Shown: positions 1 to 8,844 of the stretch, piece after piece
Position numbering within the stretch: the stretch's first letter is position 1
Layout of the letters: the number at the start of each line of letters is the position of its first letter
Assembly: GCA_963745755.1 (NCBI GenBank)
Contig: CAVUYP010000001.1
Span: 310,001 to 374,000 of the forward strand
DNA length: 64,000 bases
Direction: 5' to 3'
Source of the DNA: RHKX01 sp963745755
Lineage (GTDB): Bacteria > Actinomycetota > Thermoleophilia > Solirubrobacterales > 70-9
The notes under the pieces: model-generated
Databases searched by the model: none
Seen by the model: the letters and a program-made list of their open reading frames with translations, nothing else
Told to the model about the DNA's origin: nothing
Program-made: the position numbers and the translations under genes

Positions 1-7
1 GTCTGAT

Positions 8-1023
8 GTGCCGACTTTCCACGAGTTTTCGAGCACGTGGTTGGCCGGGCGCGTAGGCGAACTGCGACCGCGGACAATCGCGGACTATCGGTGGGCGCTG
101 AGCTACCACCTGCTCCCGGAACTTCAGCACCATCGGCTCGATCAGATCACCGTCGCGGTGGTCGATAACTACAAGGCCAAGAAGCTCGAGGAAGGCAAGT
201 TAGGACCGGCGCAGATCAACAAGACGCTGAAGCTGTTGGCGCAGATCCTCGATATGGCGATCGAATACGAGTTGCTTGACCGCGCCAACCCTGCTCGAGG
301 CCGACGCCGGCGGGTCAAGGAACCTAAGCCGCAACGCACTTGGGTTGAGGCCGAGCAGCTAATGGCCCTCCTCGATGCCGCGGCCCCGACAATGCGTCCC
401 GTCATTGCCACGCTGGCAGGCGCTGGGCTGAGAGTCGGGGAGGCCGTAGCCCTGAATTGGCGGGATGTGACCCTCGAACCGGAACGTTGATCGTCCGCAG
501 TTCGAAAACTCGATGCCGGCACCGGGAGGGAGGTGGATATGCCAGCGGGCCTAACCGAAGCTCTGAGCGAATGGCGCGCCGCCCGGCGTACCTGCGGCCC
601 GGCCGACCCAGTGCTGGTAACCCGCGCCTCCCGCCGGCAAACGGTCACGAACATTCCGAGCCGATCCGGATCAAGGCGACGATCAAGGCGGCCAACAAAC
701 TCCTAGCCGAGCAGGAGATTGAGCCGATCAGTAGCAGCGTGACGCCACATTCGCTGCGCCGGACCTGACGCCAGCATCAGGGCGGCCGCCGGCGACCACC
801 CCGTTTACATCGCCGAGCAGCTCGGCCACGAAGACCGGGTTTCACGTTCCGCGTCTATCAGCGGTCCGCCAAGCACCGCGATCGACTCTCTGGCGACCAC
901 CTCGCCGCCTATGATCGGGCACTGTCATGGGCAGCCATGGGCAGACAGAGCACCCTCGAGGCAGATGAGGGTGGGGGTATGTCCCCTGCGGCAACGGCCA
1001 TAAACCGCACTATCAAGCCGTAA
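8..1023 (+). pseudogene. Tyrosine recombinase (phage integrase), frameshifted
   Basis: The first open frame (GTG at 8 to TGA at 490) gives an N-terminal SAM-like core-binding domain (RPRTIADYRWAL) and the start of the catalytic domain with the first catalytic arginine (GAGLRVGEA). The rest of the domain lies in other frames: EVDMPAGLTEALSEW, then an HSLRR box near 750, a GH box near 830 and an RVYQRS tyrosine segment near 860, ending at TAA 1021. At least three frame changes are needed, so no functional enzyme can be made. The true start may lie left of the window. The remnant ends 11 bp before the 5' end of the tRNA at 1035. It is probably a dead integrase of a mobile element. Confidence 0.85.
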
Positions 1024-1034
1024 ACCCCTAATCC

Positions 1035-1108
1035 GGGCCGGTAGCTCAGCTGGTTAGAGCAGCGGACTCATAATCCGTAGGTCCCTGGTTCGAGTCCAGG
1101 CCGGCCCA
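1035..1108 (+). tRNA. tRNA with CAT anticodon (Ile2 or elongator Met)
   Basis: A full cloverleaf can be drawn: 7-bp acceptor stem GGGCCGG/CCGGCCC, D-arm with AGCTCAGCTGGTTAGAGC, anticodon stem-loop GGACTCATAATCC with anticodon CAT, T-arm CCTGG-TTCGAGT-CCAGG and discriminator A. CCA is not encoded. The GGACTCATAATCC arm resembles the lysidine-modified tRNA-Ile2 of other bacteria, but elongator tRNA-Met shares this loop, so the charging identity is unsettled. Integrase remnants lie on both sides, which suggests that the 3' end has served as an attachment site. Confidence 0.93.
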
Positions 1109-1165
1109 CTAGAAAAGCCCCGCTAATCGCCATGTTTGGCGGTTGACCACAAACGGCGAGAAAGC

Positions 1166-1188
1166 CGACTGCAACGATTCTGCAACCC
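1166..1188. repeat. Putative integrase arm-type site, copy 1
   Basis: A 23-nt sequence with two TGCAAC direct repeats spaced 11 bp apart, just downstream of the 3' end of the integrase remnant at 1198. It recurs at 30551-30573 with one mismatch. Spacing by about one helical turn next to an integrase is typical of arm-type binding sites; the function is inferred. Confidence 0.5.
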
Positions 1189-1197
1189 TTTGGCCGC

Positions 1198-1650
1198 TCA
1201 GTCGACGACGAGCGCCGCAATCGTCGCCGCGGCGTCCTCCTGCAAGCCCGGCATGACGTGCGAGTAGACGTCGAGCGTGAAGCTCACCGTGGCATGGCCG
1301 AGCCGCTCGGAGACGACCTTCGGATTCACGCCCGCCTGAAGCGCCAGGGACGCCCAGGTATGCCGGAGGTCGTGCAAGCGGATCCGGGGCACGGTGAACT
1401 GAGCTACGGCGTCCTGAAAGGGCTGAAGCGGCGTCGAGCCGATCCGCTCGACGACTCGCCGGACGTTGAGATCGTAGGAGATGAACGTCGACGGCCGGAC
1501 GGTGGCCCGGATCGCCGGCAACCATTCGTCCTCGAGGAACGCCGCGAGAGTGAGCTTGTCCGGCGTGACGTACTCGCCGCGCTGCAAGCGGCCGAGAATC
1601 TCGACGCGGGCAGCAAACGTGTATCGGCTGCTTCCCGAGCCAAGTTCCCC
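1198..1650 (-). pseudogene. Tyrosine recombinase remnant with large internal deletion
   Basis: On the minus strand the frame encodes part of an actinobacterial integrase: a core-binding segment (GEYVTPDKLTLAAFLEDEW, RPSTFISYDLNVRRVV) that jumps after GSTPLQPFQ straight into the C-terminal catalytic boxes RLHDLRHTWASLALQ, RLGHATVSFTLDVYSHV. The usual stretch of roughly 150-200 residues between these parts, which holds the first catalytic arginine, is absent. The N-terminal arm-binding domain is also not recognisable. The C-terminal HxLRH, GH and tyrosine are intact. The gene ends about 90 bp from the tRNA 3' end, a normal position for an integrase of a tRNA-targeting element, but the enzyme must be inactive. 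Confidence 0.8.
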
Positions 1651-2167
1651 CCGCTCTCTTTCTACCAGTAGTAAGAGTGTCGCAGGGTGCGACACAACGG
1701 GGGGAAGCTGTTGAACTTCCCTCGCCGTTCCTGGCCGACAAGCCTCCCGTCGCTCGGATCGCCCCTCTCGGAAACGGCTTGTACCTGCCCGGAGCCCGAC
1801 CCGATCCGAATCGGCAAGACCCGTCGGTGCCGTAGTTGCGCCGGGATCGTCGAGCGCCAAGGACGGCTAGACGCGGGACCGACGCCACCGAATAGGAAGC
1901 AGGAAGACGCCGGCCCCGGTGGCAAGCAAACGGCCGAAGCCGACCTCAGCTTCGCTGGACCACCCGAAACTCCACCAGGAGGGGGAAGGCGATGAGCCTC
2001 AGCATCACGCACGTCGCCAGTCGATGCCCGAGGGCCAGCGCCCCGACATGAACGGCGACGCCTGGCTTCAGCTCGAGATCGAACTCGACCTCGCATGCGG
2101 GGCGGGCGGGTACACGGCGGCTCGGTTCACCGTTCAGCCTGAACCGAAACAGCGCACCGTCGCCCGC
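1651..2167. other. Non-coding or decayed stretch
   Basis: I see no convincing gene here. A plus-strand frame at 1687-1995 contains a short cysteine-bearing segment (CTCPEPDPIRIGKTRRCRSC) that could be a relic of a small zinc-ribbon protein of mobile DNA, but it has no good ribosome-binding site and the rest of the frame is low-complexity. Confidence 0.4.
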
Positions 2168-3463
2168 TCAGCGGCGGGCTCCCAGGCGCTTGACCAGCTT
2201 GCGATAGACGTTGAAGGCTGGCTTCTTCGTGTAATCGCTCCGCAGCAGGCCGAAGTACTGCTGGAAGCTCGGTCCCTCGCTGTTGTTGTCCCGCAGGTTG
2301 AACCAGCGGAAGTCGCTGATGTTGTAGGTGCGGCGATAGCGGTTGGCAGTCCGCACGAACTCCTTCGTCGCCGTTACCTGGACATCCTCGGAACGCCCCG
2401 GTCCCGTCGCATACCCGGTCTCCTCGATACGCAGCGGCGTCTTGCGGGTGAAGCCGGCTTTTGGCATGAAGCACTGGCGCGTCTGGGCGACGCCCTCAAG
2501 CCACGTGTCACCGTAATCGACGATCGTTGTCGGATGGAAAGCGCCCGGATACCAAGTCCCGGGATAGATGTCGAGCCCCACCCAGTCGGTGTGCTTGCGT
2601 AGCCGCTTGCCGCCGATGCGCCCGATCTTCTCCCAGAATGCGGCATCGTTGTCCTCGCCGGTCAAGTCGAAGCGCCAAGCGTAGTTGAACCCGATCTGCA
2701 GCTGGTCGTAACCGAGCCGGCGTGACTCACGGTCAGCCGTGATCACCCCCCGGACCAGCGCCCTGGGCGCCCGGTCGTAGTAACCGTCCGAGGTATTCGG
2801 TGAGATCCCAATGTTGACCTCGTTTGTGAGCTGGAGCCCGGTCACGTGCTTGTTCGGACCGAACTTGCGGACGACCTTCTTGACGTAGCGCAGCCACTTA
2901 TGGATGTTGCCGTTGTCGGCGTCGGCGGGGTGGTAGCGGACCTGTAACTCGACGTCGAGGCCGAGGCGAGCGTACCGGCGCGCCAGTCGCTTGAACTGCC
3001 GGATGCCCGCGTTGCCATCGGACATGAACAATCGGTTGAGCCGGACCGCGAAATAGCGATGGCCCTTCAACTGCTTCAGGGCAGCGTCGGCCTTGCCCTC
3101 GTCTTCGGGAATCACCGGAACGGTTTGCCCGGACCCTGATTCCCCGGCAAGCCGCGGGCCAGTCCCGAAGCGGATGCGGGGACCGTCCTTTGGTGTGTCG
3201 TCGGCGTAGCTCTCGAGGCAGTTGGGGTCCGGCTTTGAGGCGGGCGGGGTCTTGTTGGGCGGAATCTCACCGCCGAGATCCAGCGGGATCGCCGATGCCG
3301 TTGACGGCACGACGGCGGCTGCCACTAGGCATATCGCCGCCCAGCGGGCAGCCTGTCGCTTGTTGCGATGTGTGGCGCGCTGAGCCCATGGCAAGTCCGG
3401 CGCCGATGTGCCCCCGCTCCGCCTTCGGCTTGCCAGTGGTTCGCCCTCAACCTGCTCCGACAT
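2168..3463 (-). CDS. Secreted TIM-barrel glycoside hydrolase-like protein
   Basis: A 431-residue protein with a long basic N-region and a hydrophobic segment ending in ASA around residue 60, so probably exported. The body looks like a clan GH-A glycosidase: an NE motif on one strand (LQLTNEVNIG, E215) fits the acid/base, and a second glutamate after a strand (RIEETGYATG, E347/E348) fits the nucleophile. Conserved WVGLDIYPG and FRWFNLRDN segments support a barrel. I chose the ATG at 3463 because AAGGAG lies 6 nt upstream; an open frame extends to 3616 but would lengthen the N-terminus oddly. Substrate is unknown. Whether both glutamates are catalytic is inferred from motif order only. Confidence 0.7.
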   Translation of the reverse strand: MSEQVEGEPLASRRRSGGTSAPDLPWAQRATHRNKRQAARWAAICLVAAAVVPSTASAIPLDLGGEIPPNKTPPASKPDPNCLESYADDTPKDGPRIRFGTGPRLAGESGSGQTVPVIPEDEGKADAALKQLKGHRYFAVRLNRLFMSDGNAGIRQFKRLARRYARLGLDVELQVRYHPADADNGNIHKWLRYVKKVVRKFGPNKHVTGLQLTNEVNIGISPNTSDGYYDRAPRALVRGVITADRESRRLGYDQLQIGFNYAWRFDLTGEDNDAAFWEKIGRIGGKRLRKHTDWVGLDIYPGTWYPGAFHPTTIVDYGDTWLEGVAQTRQCFMPKAGFTRKTPLRIEETGYATGPGRSEDVQVTATKEFVRTANRYRRTYNISDFRWFNLRDNNSEGPSFQQYFGLLRSDYTKKPAFNVYRKLVKRLGARR

Positions 3464-3886
3464 CGTTCTCCTTCTCTTTTCCGAAACCCGCCCCCGTTGT
3501 ATCGCGGTTACCGGCCGACGCGCCCTCTCCTGCTGATATGAGTCTGGTGCTTGCCGTCGAGGGCAGTTCGGTTTTCCCTGGTCCTTCTCGACCGGGATGA
3601 CGGCAGCATCGATCACGTCGGGGTTAACAGATGACTACCTCGACCTCGGCCGACGTCTGGCGAGGCGGCCGTCGTTCGGATGCGGCGCATGAGCGGTCTG
3701 GGATTGGCGAGCAAGCTGCGAAACCGAAGGTCACTGGTTCGAATCCAGTCGGGCGCGCCAAGGGATTGCCTGGCAACGCTGCTTTTCGGGCGGTCCCCGT
3801 GAACGCTTCCGGAGGCCGTGGCCCTTCTACGCCCTTGCAGTAGCCGGGGTCCAGCCTAGGGCGGGAGGTGTGCCTGCTTTCCGCAG
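3464..3886. other. Intergenic region with tRNA fragment
   Basis: No gene is supported here apart from the tRNA-Arg 3' fragment at 3716-3761. Minus-strand frames across it are antisense readings of the tRNA piece. Confidence 0.5.
3716..3761 (+). repeat. tRNA-Arg 3' fragment, direct repeat copy A (att-like)
   Basis: Contains the 3' side of an anticodon stem (ACCGAA), the T-arm ACTGG-TTCGAAT-CCAGT and an acceptor end CGGGCGC, then discriminator G and CCA. The matching 5' half (acceptor GCGCCCG and D-arm) is not present upstream, so it is not a functional tRNA. Positions 3716-3758 match 10565-10607 with one mismatch in 43 nt. A 3' tRNA end in isolation is the usual signature of an attachment site left by an integrating element. 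Confidence 0.75.
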
Positions 3887-4906
3887 TCATCCTGCCGGTG
3901 CGAGTTCGGGTTGTGGGTAACGCTTCGCCAGCCTCGTACCGAGAGCACGAACGGCTGCCAGGCCGACGACGAGTAGAGATATGCCGACGAGGATCTGGAG
4001 GCCGCGTTCCTCTGCTTCATAGGCAACCTGCCCTGGGGCGGCGAGAACGAGCACGAGGGAGAACGTGTACAGGCTGTAGCAGAGCCAGTATCTCTTGGCT
4101 TGCGTCAGCGCGAGCAGGAACGCGACGATGGCGATACCGGTGAGGACCCCAGGGGGAGGAGCGGCGATCGCCACGGGAATCGCGGCGATCGCCCCGAGCG
4201 CAGTGCCGATCGCCTTGTCGCGGATACGATCTTGTTTTCCGATCAGGATGTAAAGGATCAGCACCAGGACCGGATCGGGAACCCAGTAGGGCTCGGTCCA
4301 CGACAGTGCGACACCGATCGCCGCGCTTGTGCCCAGAATAATGCCGAAGGCGATCGCCACGGCGGCTGCGGCCGGCGGGGAGAGGCGATCTCCCTTGACG
4401 ACCTCGGGAGCGCCGAAACGGCGCGCGAGGACGATGCCGTAGCAGCTCGCGATCGCGACAACGACGCCGTAGATCACGGCGTCCGTCACCGACGGCACCG
4501 GAGGGACAAACGTGGCGGCAAACGGAACCATCAGCAGTGTCGGGAACCACCCGACCCGGAACCCGGCCCCGGCAATGACGGCCACGATCGCCAGCAACGC
4601 CACCCACCACCAGTCATAGGCGGCAAGAGCTCCGAGTCCTGCGGCAAGGCCAATGCCAGGGGCGACATACGTCATCCGGCGGGTGCCGCCGATCTTGGAG
4701 CCGGCCACGCCGAGAAGAAGCCCGACGAGCATCGCCCAGACACCCAACTCGCCCGCCACAGCGCCCATCAGCAGCGCCGGTAGAACAACCGCCACAACGA
4801 CCGCCCCAAGAACCTGCATCGCCCTTCGTCCACCTGACGGCTTGTCTTGGGCCGCTGCCGTGCCTCGGCCTTGCGGAACTTCAGGCGGGATGTTCTCCCG
4901 AGACAT
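3887..4906 (-). CDS. FUSC-family integral membrane protein
   Basis: A 339-residue polytopic protein with about nine or ten hydrophobic segments. Residues about 200-310 resemble the FUSC / aromatic acid exporter core: a WVPDPVLVLILYILIG helix followed by the cytoplasmic DRIRDKAIGTALGAIAAIPVAI stretch, which in the family is the R-x-x-GT-x-x-G signature. The N-terminal half is a second membrane block. Family members export aromatic or fusaric-type acids or polyamines, but the substrate cannot be read from sequence. It stands alone on the minus strand between the two tRNA-Arg fragments and could be cargo of that segment. Confidence 0.65.
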   Translation of the reverse strand: MSRENIPPEVPQGRGTAAAQDKPSGGRRAMQVLGAVVVAVVLPALLMGAVAGELGVWAMLVGLLLGVAGSKIGGTRRMTYVAPGIGLAAGLGALAAYDWWWVALLAIVAVIAGAGFRVGWFPTLLMVPFAATFVPPVPSVTDAVIYGVVVAIASCYGIVLARRFGAPEVVKGDRLSPPAAAAVAIAFGIILGTSAAIGVALSWTEPYWVPDPVLVLILYILIGKQDRIRDKAIGTALGAIAAIPVAIAAPPPGVLTGIAIVAFLLALTQAKRYWLCYSLYTFSLVLVLAAPGQVAYEAEERGLQILVGISLLVVGLAAVRALGTRLAKRYPQPELAPAG

Positions 4907-5208
4907 TGCCGAAGTATTGCGGCGTCTCGCCTGAGGAGTCGCCTGGCAAGCGCTGTTACTCGCGGTTCGTCGAAGTGCCCGGGAGCTGTGACCCCGTCGC
5001 CCTTTGTCGTGTGCGACAGGCTGCGCGGGAACTTGTACGTCGGCCTACCCCTTGTTGACTCCGACGACCGGTCGAGCTTCCAACCCGGCCCGGTAGGGAG
5101 GCCAGCCCGGACGCTCGCCCAACCACCCAACGCCAAGTGAGGGGACTATCCGAAGCCGGATTCCTCCCTGCGGCCTGTGCTTCGAACGCTGACGCGCATG
5201 CCAAGTGT
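4907..5208. other. Intergenic region, no gene seen
   Basis: This 302-bp interval between two minus-strand genes contains no supported coding sequence. Its 3' part would act as the trailer of the LuxR-type gene and its 5' part as the promoter of the FUSC gene; I saw no clear hairpin or promoter. Confidence 0.4.
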
Positions 5209-8016
5209 TCAATCGTCCTCGCGGCCGGACCGCGTGCGGGTCGGTGCAGATTGCGCGGCGCCCGCTTTGTCCAGAGCTCCCGTGGCAACCAGTCCGGCGA
5301 GCTCGGTCCGCGAATGTATGCCGAGCTTCCGGTAGACGCGACCGAGGTGGAAGTCGATCGTCTTCGGACTCAGAAACATGTTCGCCGCGACCTGTTTGTT
5401 GGTGGCTCCGTCGGCCACCGCCCGCGCAACTCTGATCTCCTGGGCGGTGAGCTCGTCGGGGTTGGCCATGGGTTCGCGCTTGACGCCCCCGGACGCGGTG
5501 AGCTCGGAATCCGTGCGCTCGATCCAAGGTTCCGCGCTGAGACCCTCGAAGATCTCAAGCGCCGAACGCAATCGCTTTCGGGCTTCGACCCGCCTACGGG
5601 CGCGGTGCAGCCGGGATCCATAGGCCAGCAGCGTCCGAGCGGTTTGAAATGGCGTCGGGGCGCGCTCGTGGTAGCCGAGTGCAGCCTCAAAATGCGGGTC
5701 GAAGCTCTCGCTGCTGACAAGGCCGAGGCCCCGGGCCGCAAACGCGAGCGACAGTGGCACGTTTGCACGCCTCGCCCTGACCGCCAGCGCCGAAGCCACG
5801 CGCTCAGCGTCCTCCGCGCGGCCGATGTGGGTGTACGCCTCGATGAGATCGGGGGCCCAGGGAATGTAGGCCGGATCCTCCAGCCCTGATTCAGCGGCGA
5901 AGGCCTCGACGCGGACAAGCTCGGCAACTCCTTGCTCGGCACGTCCGTGGCCAAGCTCGAGCAACCCGAGCACCGAATGGCCCCAGGCGACGACCGTCGC
6001 CGATCCGACCCGCTCCGCCAGTTCGATCCCACGTTCGAGGTCATCCCGGGCTTCCGCGGTCCTCCCGCGGACAGCGAGAAGCTGCCCGTTGACGACGAGA
6101 GAGTAGGGCAGGATGCCGTATTGGCCGTGTTCCTCGGCGAGCTGCGCTGAGCTGAAAACGCTTTCGGAGTCCTCCCAATCCCCGATCCGGTACGCGACGT
6201 CCGCCGAGACCGCGAGCAGGTAAGGGAGCAGCCCGAAGGTGTCGGTCGCGCGAGCCAACTCCTTGAGCCGATTGAGCTCGGCGTGCAGGATCAGCTCCTG
6301 GCCGGTACACACCCGCGTGTGCATGCCAAGCACCACCGACTGGATCGCCGGGGAGAGGACGTCGATCTGGGCCAAGAGCCGCCCCGCATCATCGAGCGAC
6401 TCACGCGCATCGGCAGCGGCGCCGGTGAGTGCCACGGTGCCTCCCTCCATCGCCTTGACCTGACAGCGGACCATCGCCGAAGCCCGATCCGGTACTACGG
6501 CGGCGGCCCGCCCGGCCGCCAGGGCCGCGGCACGGAACTGCCCGGCTGTGCCCGCCAGCAGCGAAGCATCTGCAAGCATCGGCGCTGCCGTCGCGGGATC
6601 GATCGAACTGATCCGATCGGCCTCATCCTCCAGTTGGGAGTGGGCGTCACGGGCAAGGCCGAGGCCGCCGGTCATCTTGACGACGACGAGGGCGTGCCGG
6701 ACCCTCGCCCGCAGGAGGAGATCGTCGATTTCGGGCTCGGATTCCAGCAGCGCGGCGCAGCGATCGTAAGCCCCGCCCAGCGCCGCCGCCAGCGCCGCCC
6801 CATAACGTCGACGGGCAGCGGCGCGGTCCCCCTCGCTGAAGTCCGCCGCCCGCGCGAGTGCATCCGCCGCGACACTGTGGGCTCCGCGAGCGCTCGCCCT
6901 TCCGGCGGCGCCGTCGAGCAGCTTGGCGACCGTCTCATCCGGGCCGATTGTCGCGGCGGCGAGATGCCAGGCTTGCGCGTCGGGGCTGCAGTGTTCAGAC
7001 AGGGCCCGATGAGCGCGGCGTCGTTCCGCTGGAGCGGCATGCTCGTAGGCAGCTGCCTTGACCAACGGATGAGAAAAGTCGATCCGCCCTCCCGCGAGAG
7101 CGATAACCCTCGCAGACTCAGCTCTCTCGAACGCCTGCGGGTTGATCCCGATCTCGCGGCCCGCGGAGACCACAGGAGCAAGCTCGCGTCCGGTCGCGCA
7201 GGACGCGAGTACGACCGCTGACCGCGCATCATCATCGAGGGCCCGTATCTCGCCCTCGAACGCCTCGGCTAGGGCAGTTCCGACAACTCCTCGGTGGTTG
7301 ATCGGCGCGATGCCGAGCCGCTGCTCCCTGGTCAGCCGCGAAGGCAGCTCACTCAGAGCCAGAGGGTTGCCGGCGGCGACGTCAACGAGGGCATTGATGA
7401 CGCTTCCGGTCGCATCCGGCGCCGAACCTCTGATCAGCGTTCGTGCATCCTCTCCGATCAGACGCGGGAGCTCCAACCGTTCCGGCTCGCGCGATCCGAG
7501 TAGCGGTCCATCTCGCCCCGGTCGCGCAGCGACCAGCAGGCCGACCCGAGTACCGGAGAGCCTCCGGGCTGCGTATGCCAGGCACTCAGCGGACGGTACG
7601 TCGAGCCACTGGGCATCGTCGACCACGACGAGCAAGGGCGTTGATTCGGCGGCATTTGTGAGCAAACGGAGAAATGCCGCACATGTCGCAAATCGGTCGG
7701 TCGACGCCCCCGGCGACGGACTGAGGGCCAGCGCCGCCTTGACCGCATTCGCCTGTGCTTCGGGTAGCGCTCCAAGCCCGCCGAGTATCGGATCAATGAT
7801 CTCGGCGAGAGACACATACGGGAGGTTCCCCTCCACCTCGACCCCTGACGTCCTGATTACGCGTAGGTCCGTCGCTTCCGTGGACGCCCGGGCGAGAAGC
7901 GTCGTTTTCCCGATTCCCGGCTCGCCGACCAACAACAGTGCGCCGCCATCCCCCCGCCGCACGTTCTCCACCAAGCGACTGATCCGGTCCAGCTCTCGAG
8001 CCCGTCCGAGGAGCAT
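5209..8016 (-). CDS. LuxR-family transcriptional regulator with AAA ATPase domain (LAL type)
   Basis: A 935-residue large ATP-binding LuxR regulator. Residues 31-39 form a Walker A (GEPGIGKTT) and 128-137 a Walker B (LLVVVDDAQW) of an AAA/STAND ATPase. A long alpha-helical, TPR-like middle follows, rich in alanine and leucine. Residues about 856-912 are a LuxR (GerE) helix-turn-helix: LTAQEIRVARAVADGATNKQ then SPKTIDFHLGRVYRKLGI. These proteins couple ligand and ATP binding to DNA binding at the promoters of nearby or distant genes. The inducer and targets are unknown. Its neighbours (FUSC protein, secreted propeller) do not reveal a pathway. Length is normal for the family and the frame is intact. 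Confidence 0.9.
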   Translation of the reverse strand: MLLGRARELDRISRLVENVRRGDGGALLLVGEPGIGKTTLLARASTEATDLRVIRTSGVEVEGNLPYVSLAEIIDPILGGLGALPEAQANAVKAALALSPSPGASTDRFATCAAFLRLLTNAAESTPLLVVVDDAQWLDVPSAECLAYAARRLSGTRVGLLVAARPGRDGPLLGSREPERLELPRLIGEDARTLIRGSAPDATGSVINALVDVAAGNPLALSELPSRLTREQRLGIAPINHRGVVGTALAEAFEGEIRALDDDARSAVVLASCATGRELAPVVSAGREIGINPQAFERAESARVIALAGGRIDFSHPLVKAAAYEHAAPAERRRAHRALSEHCSPDAQAWHLAAATIGPDETVAKLLDGAAGRASARGAHSVAADALARAADFSEGDRAAARRRYGAALAAALGGAYDRCAALLESEPEIDDLLLRARVRHALVVVKMTGGLGLARDAHSQLEDEADRISSIDPATAAPMLADASLLAGTAGQFRAAALAAGRAAAVVPDRASAMVRCQVKAMEGGTVALTGAAADARESLDDAGRLLAQIDVLSPAIQSVVLGMHTRVCTGQELILHAELNRLKELARATDTFGLLPYLLAVSADVAYRIGDWEDSESVFSSAQLAEEHGQYGILPYSLVVNGQLLAVRGRTAEARDDLERGIELAERVGSATVVAWGHSVLGLLELGHGRAEQGVAELVRVEAFAAESGLEDPAYIPWAPDLIEAYTHIGRAEDAERVASALAVRARRANVPLSLAFAARGLGLVSSESFDPHFEAALGYHERAPTPFQTARTLLAYGSRLHRARRRVEARKRLRSALEIFEGLSAEPWIERTDSELTASGGVKREPMANPDELTAQEIRVARAVADGATNKQVAANMFLSPKTIDFHLGRVYRKLGIHSRTELAGLVATGALDKAGAAQSAPTRTRSGREDD

Positions 8017-8844
8017 GAGGTCAGGCTACGCCTCGCAGGCTCACGCGCAAGGCCGCTGAAGCTAGGTGATTGCCCGGTGCTATCTCGGTCCAGCGGGCAT
8101 ACGGTCTTGTCATCGACCACAGCCACAAGGAGTGAGACAGATGAGACACGTAGTTGCGGCATTTGCGCTCTCAGGGATGACGAGCGGTCGGGACCACGCA
8201 CGGCGACCCGAGCGACATCATCCGCGCGAACCGAGGCGATTCCGAGATCCCGGATCGGTCCCGGCCTCCGAGCGCTGACTCACTTGCCGCCGGCGAGGCC
8301 GGGCGATACCTCGCCGGCGAGGTATCGCCCCCGACGGAATAGCCGTGTTGCCTTCGGGCTACTATCACCGGCGTGTCGACAGAGCTCAGGCGGATCCGCC
8401 GTTGACCAGGTCCTGCGAGGTCGAGCTCTCAACGCCGTTCGAGGACTTCGCCGCTTCGCCCCTGCCGGACACCCTGTGCCTGGATCCCGTACCGCCAAGG
8501 CGCTATTGAGTTCATTGAGGCGCGAGCGTAGTAGACGCCCAATAGTGCGCTGCGACGGCGCTCGCGCTGGTCGGCAGAGGCCGACGCCTCCGAAATCGGT
8601 AGAGCCCGTGCAATGTCGTCGACCCGCTTCACAAGTGAATCGTGTCTCACACAGAAGACAGAGAACGGTTGTGGTGTCAACGATCCGACGCCGAGCATCC
8701 CCGCGACTTGTCTAGAACAGACGTCCAGCCCGCCCGAGAGTGAATTGTCCCCTCTACCTTGCGGTGCTAGGTTGAACCTGAGGCAGTACCGGCGGGAGCA
8801 CAGCCGCGAGCCTGACTCTCCCGTCCGGGCAAAGGGAGAGTGAA
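8017..8844. other. Long intergenic region with a palindrome and no convincing gene
   Basis: About 830 bp separate the divergent LuxR gene and the propeller gene. A start with a good ribosome-binding site (AAGGAG before ATG at 8141) opens a frame of only 45 codons (MRHVVAAFALSGM...) that looks like the start of an exported protein cut short by decay. A perfect palindrome lies at 8301-8330. The rest shows no coding signal that I trust. Confidence 0.5.
8301..8330. promoter_or_regulatory. Perfect 30-bp palindrome
   Basis: Two 15-nt arms, GGGCGATACCTCGCC and its exact complement, abut without a loop, centred between 8315 and 8316. As RNA it could fold into a strong hairpin, and as DNA it could be a dimer-binding operator. 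It lies about 285 bp upstream of the LuxR-type gene and about 515 bp upstream of the propeller gene. Function unknown. Confidence 0.6.

Noticed and set aside
3624..3890. Minus-strand frame containing ARPTGFEPVTFGF
   Set aside because: It is the antisense reading of the tRNA-Arg 3' fragment, a known cause of false protein annotations; the same peptide appears again at 10401-10625.
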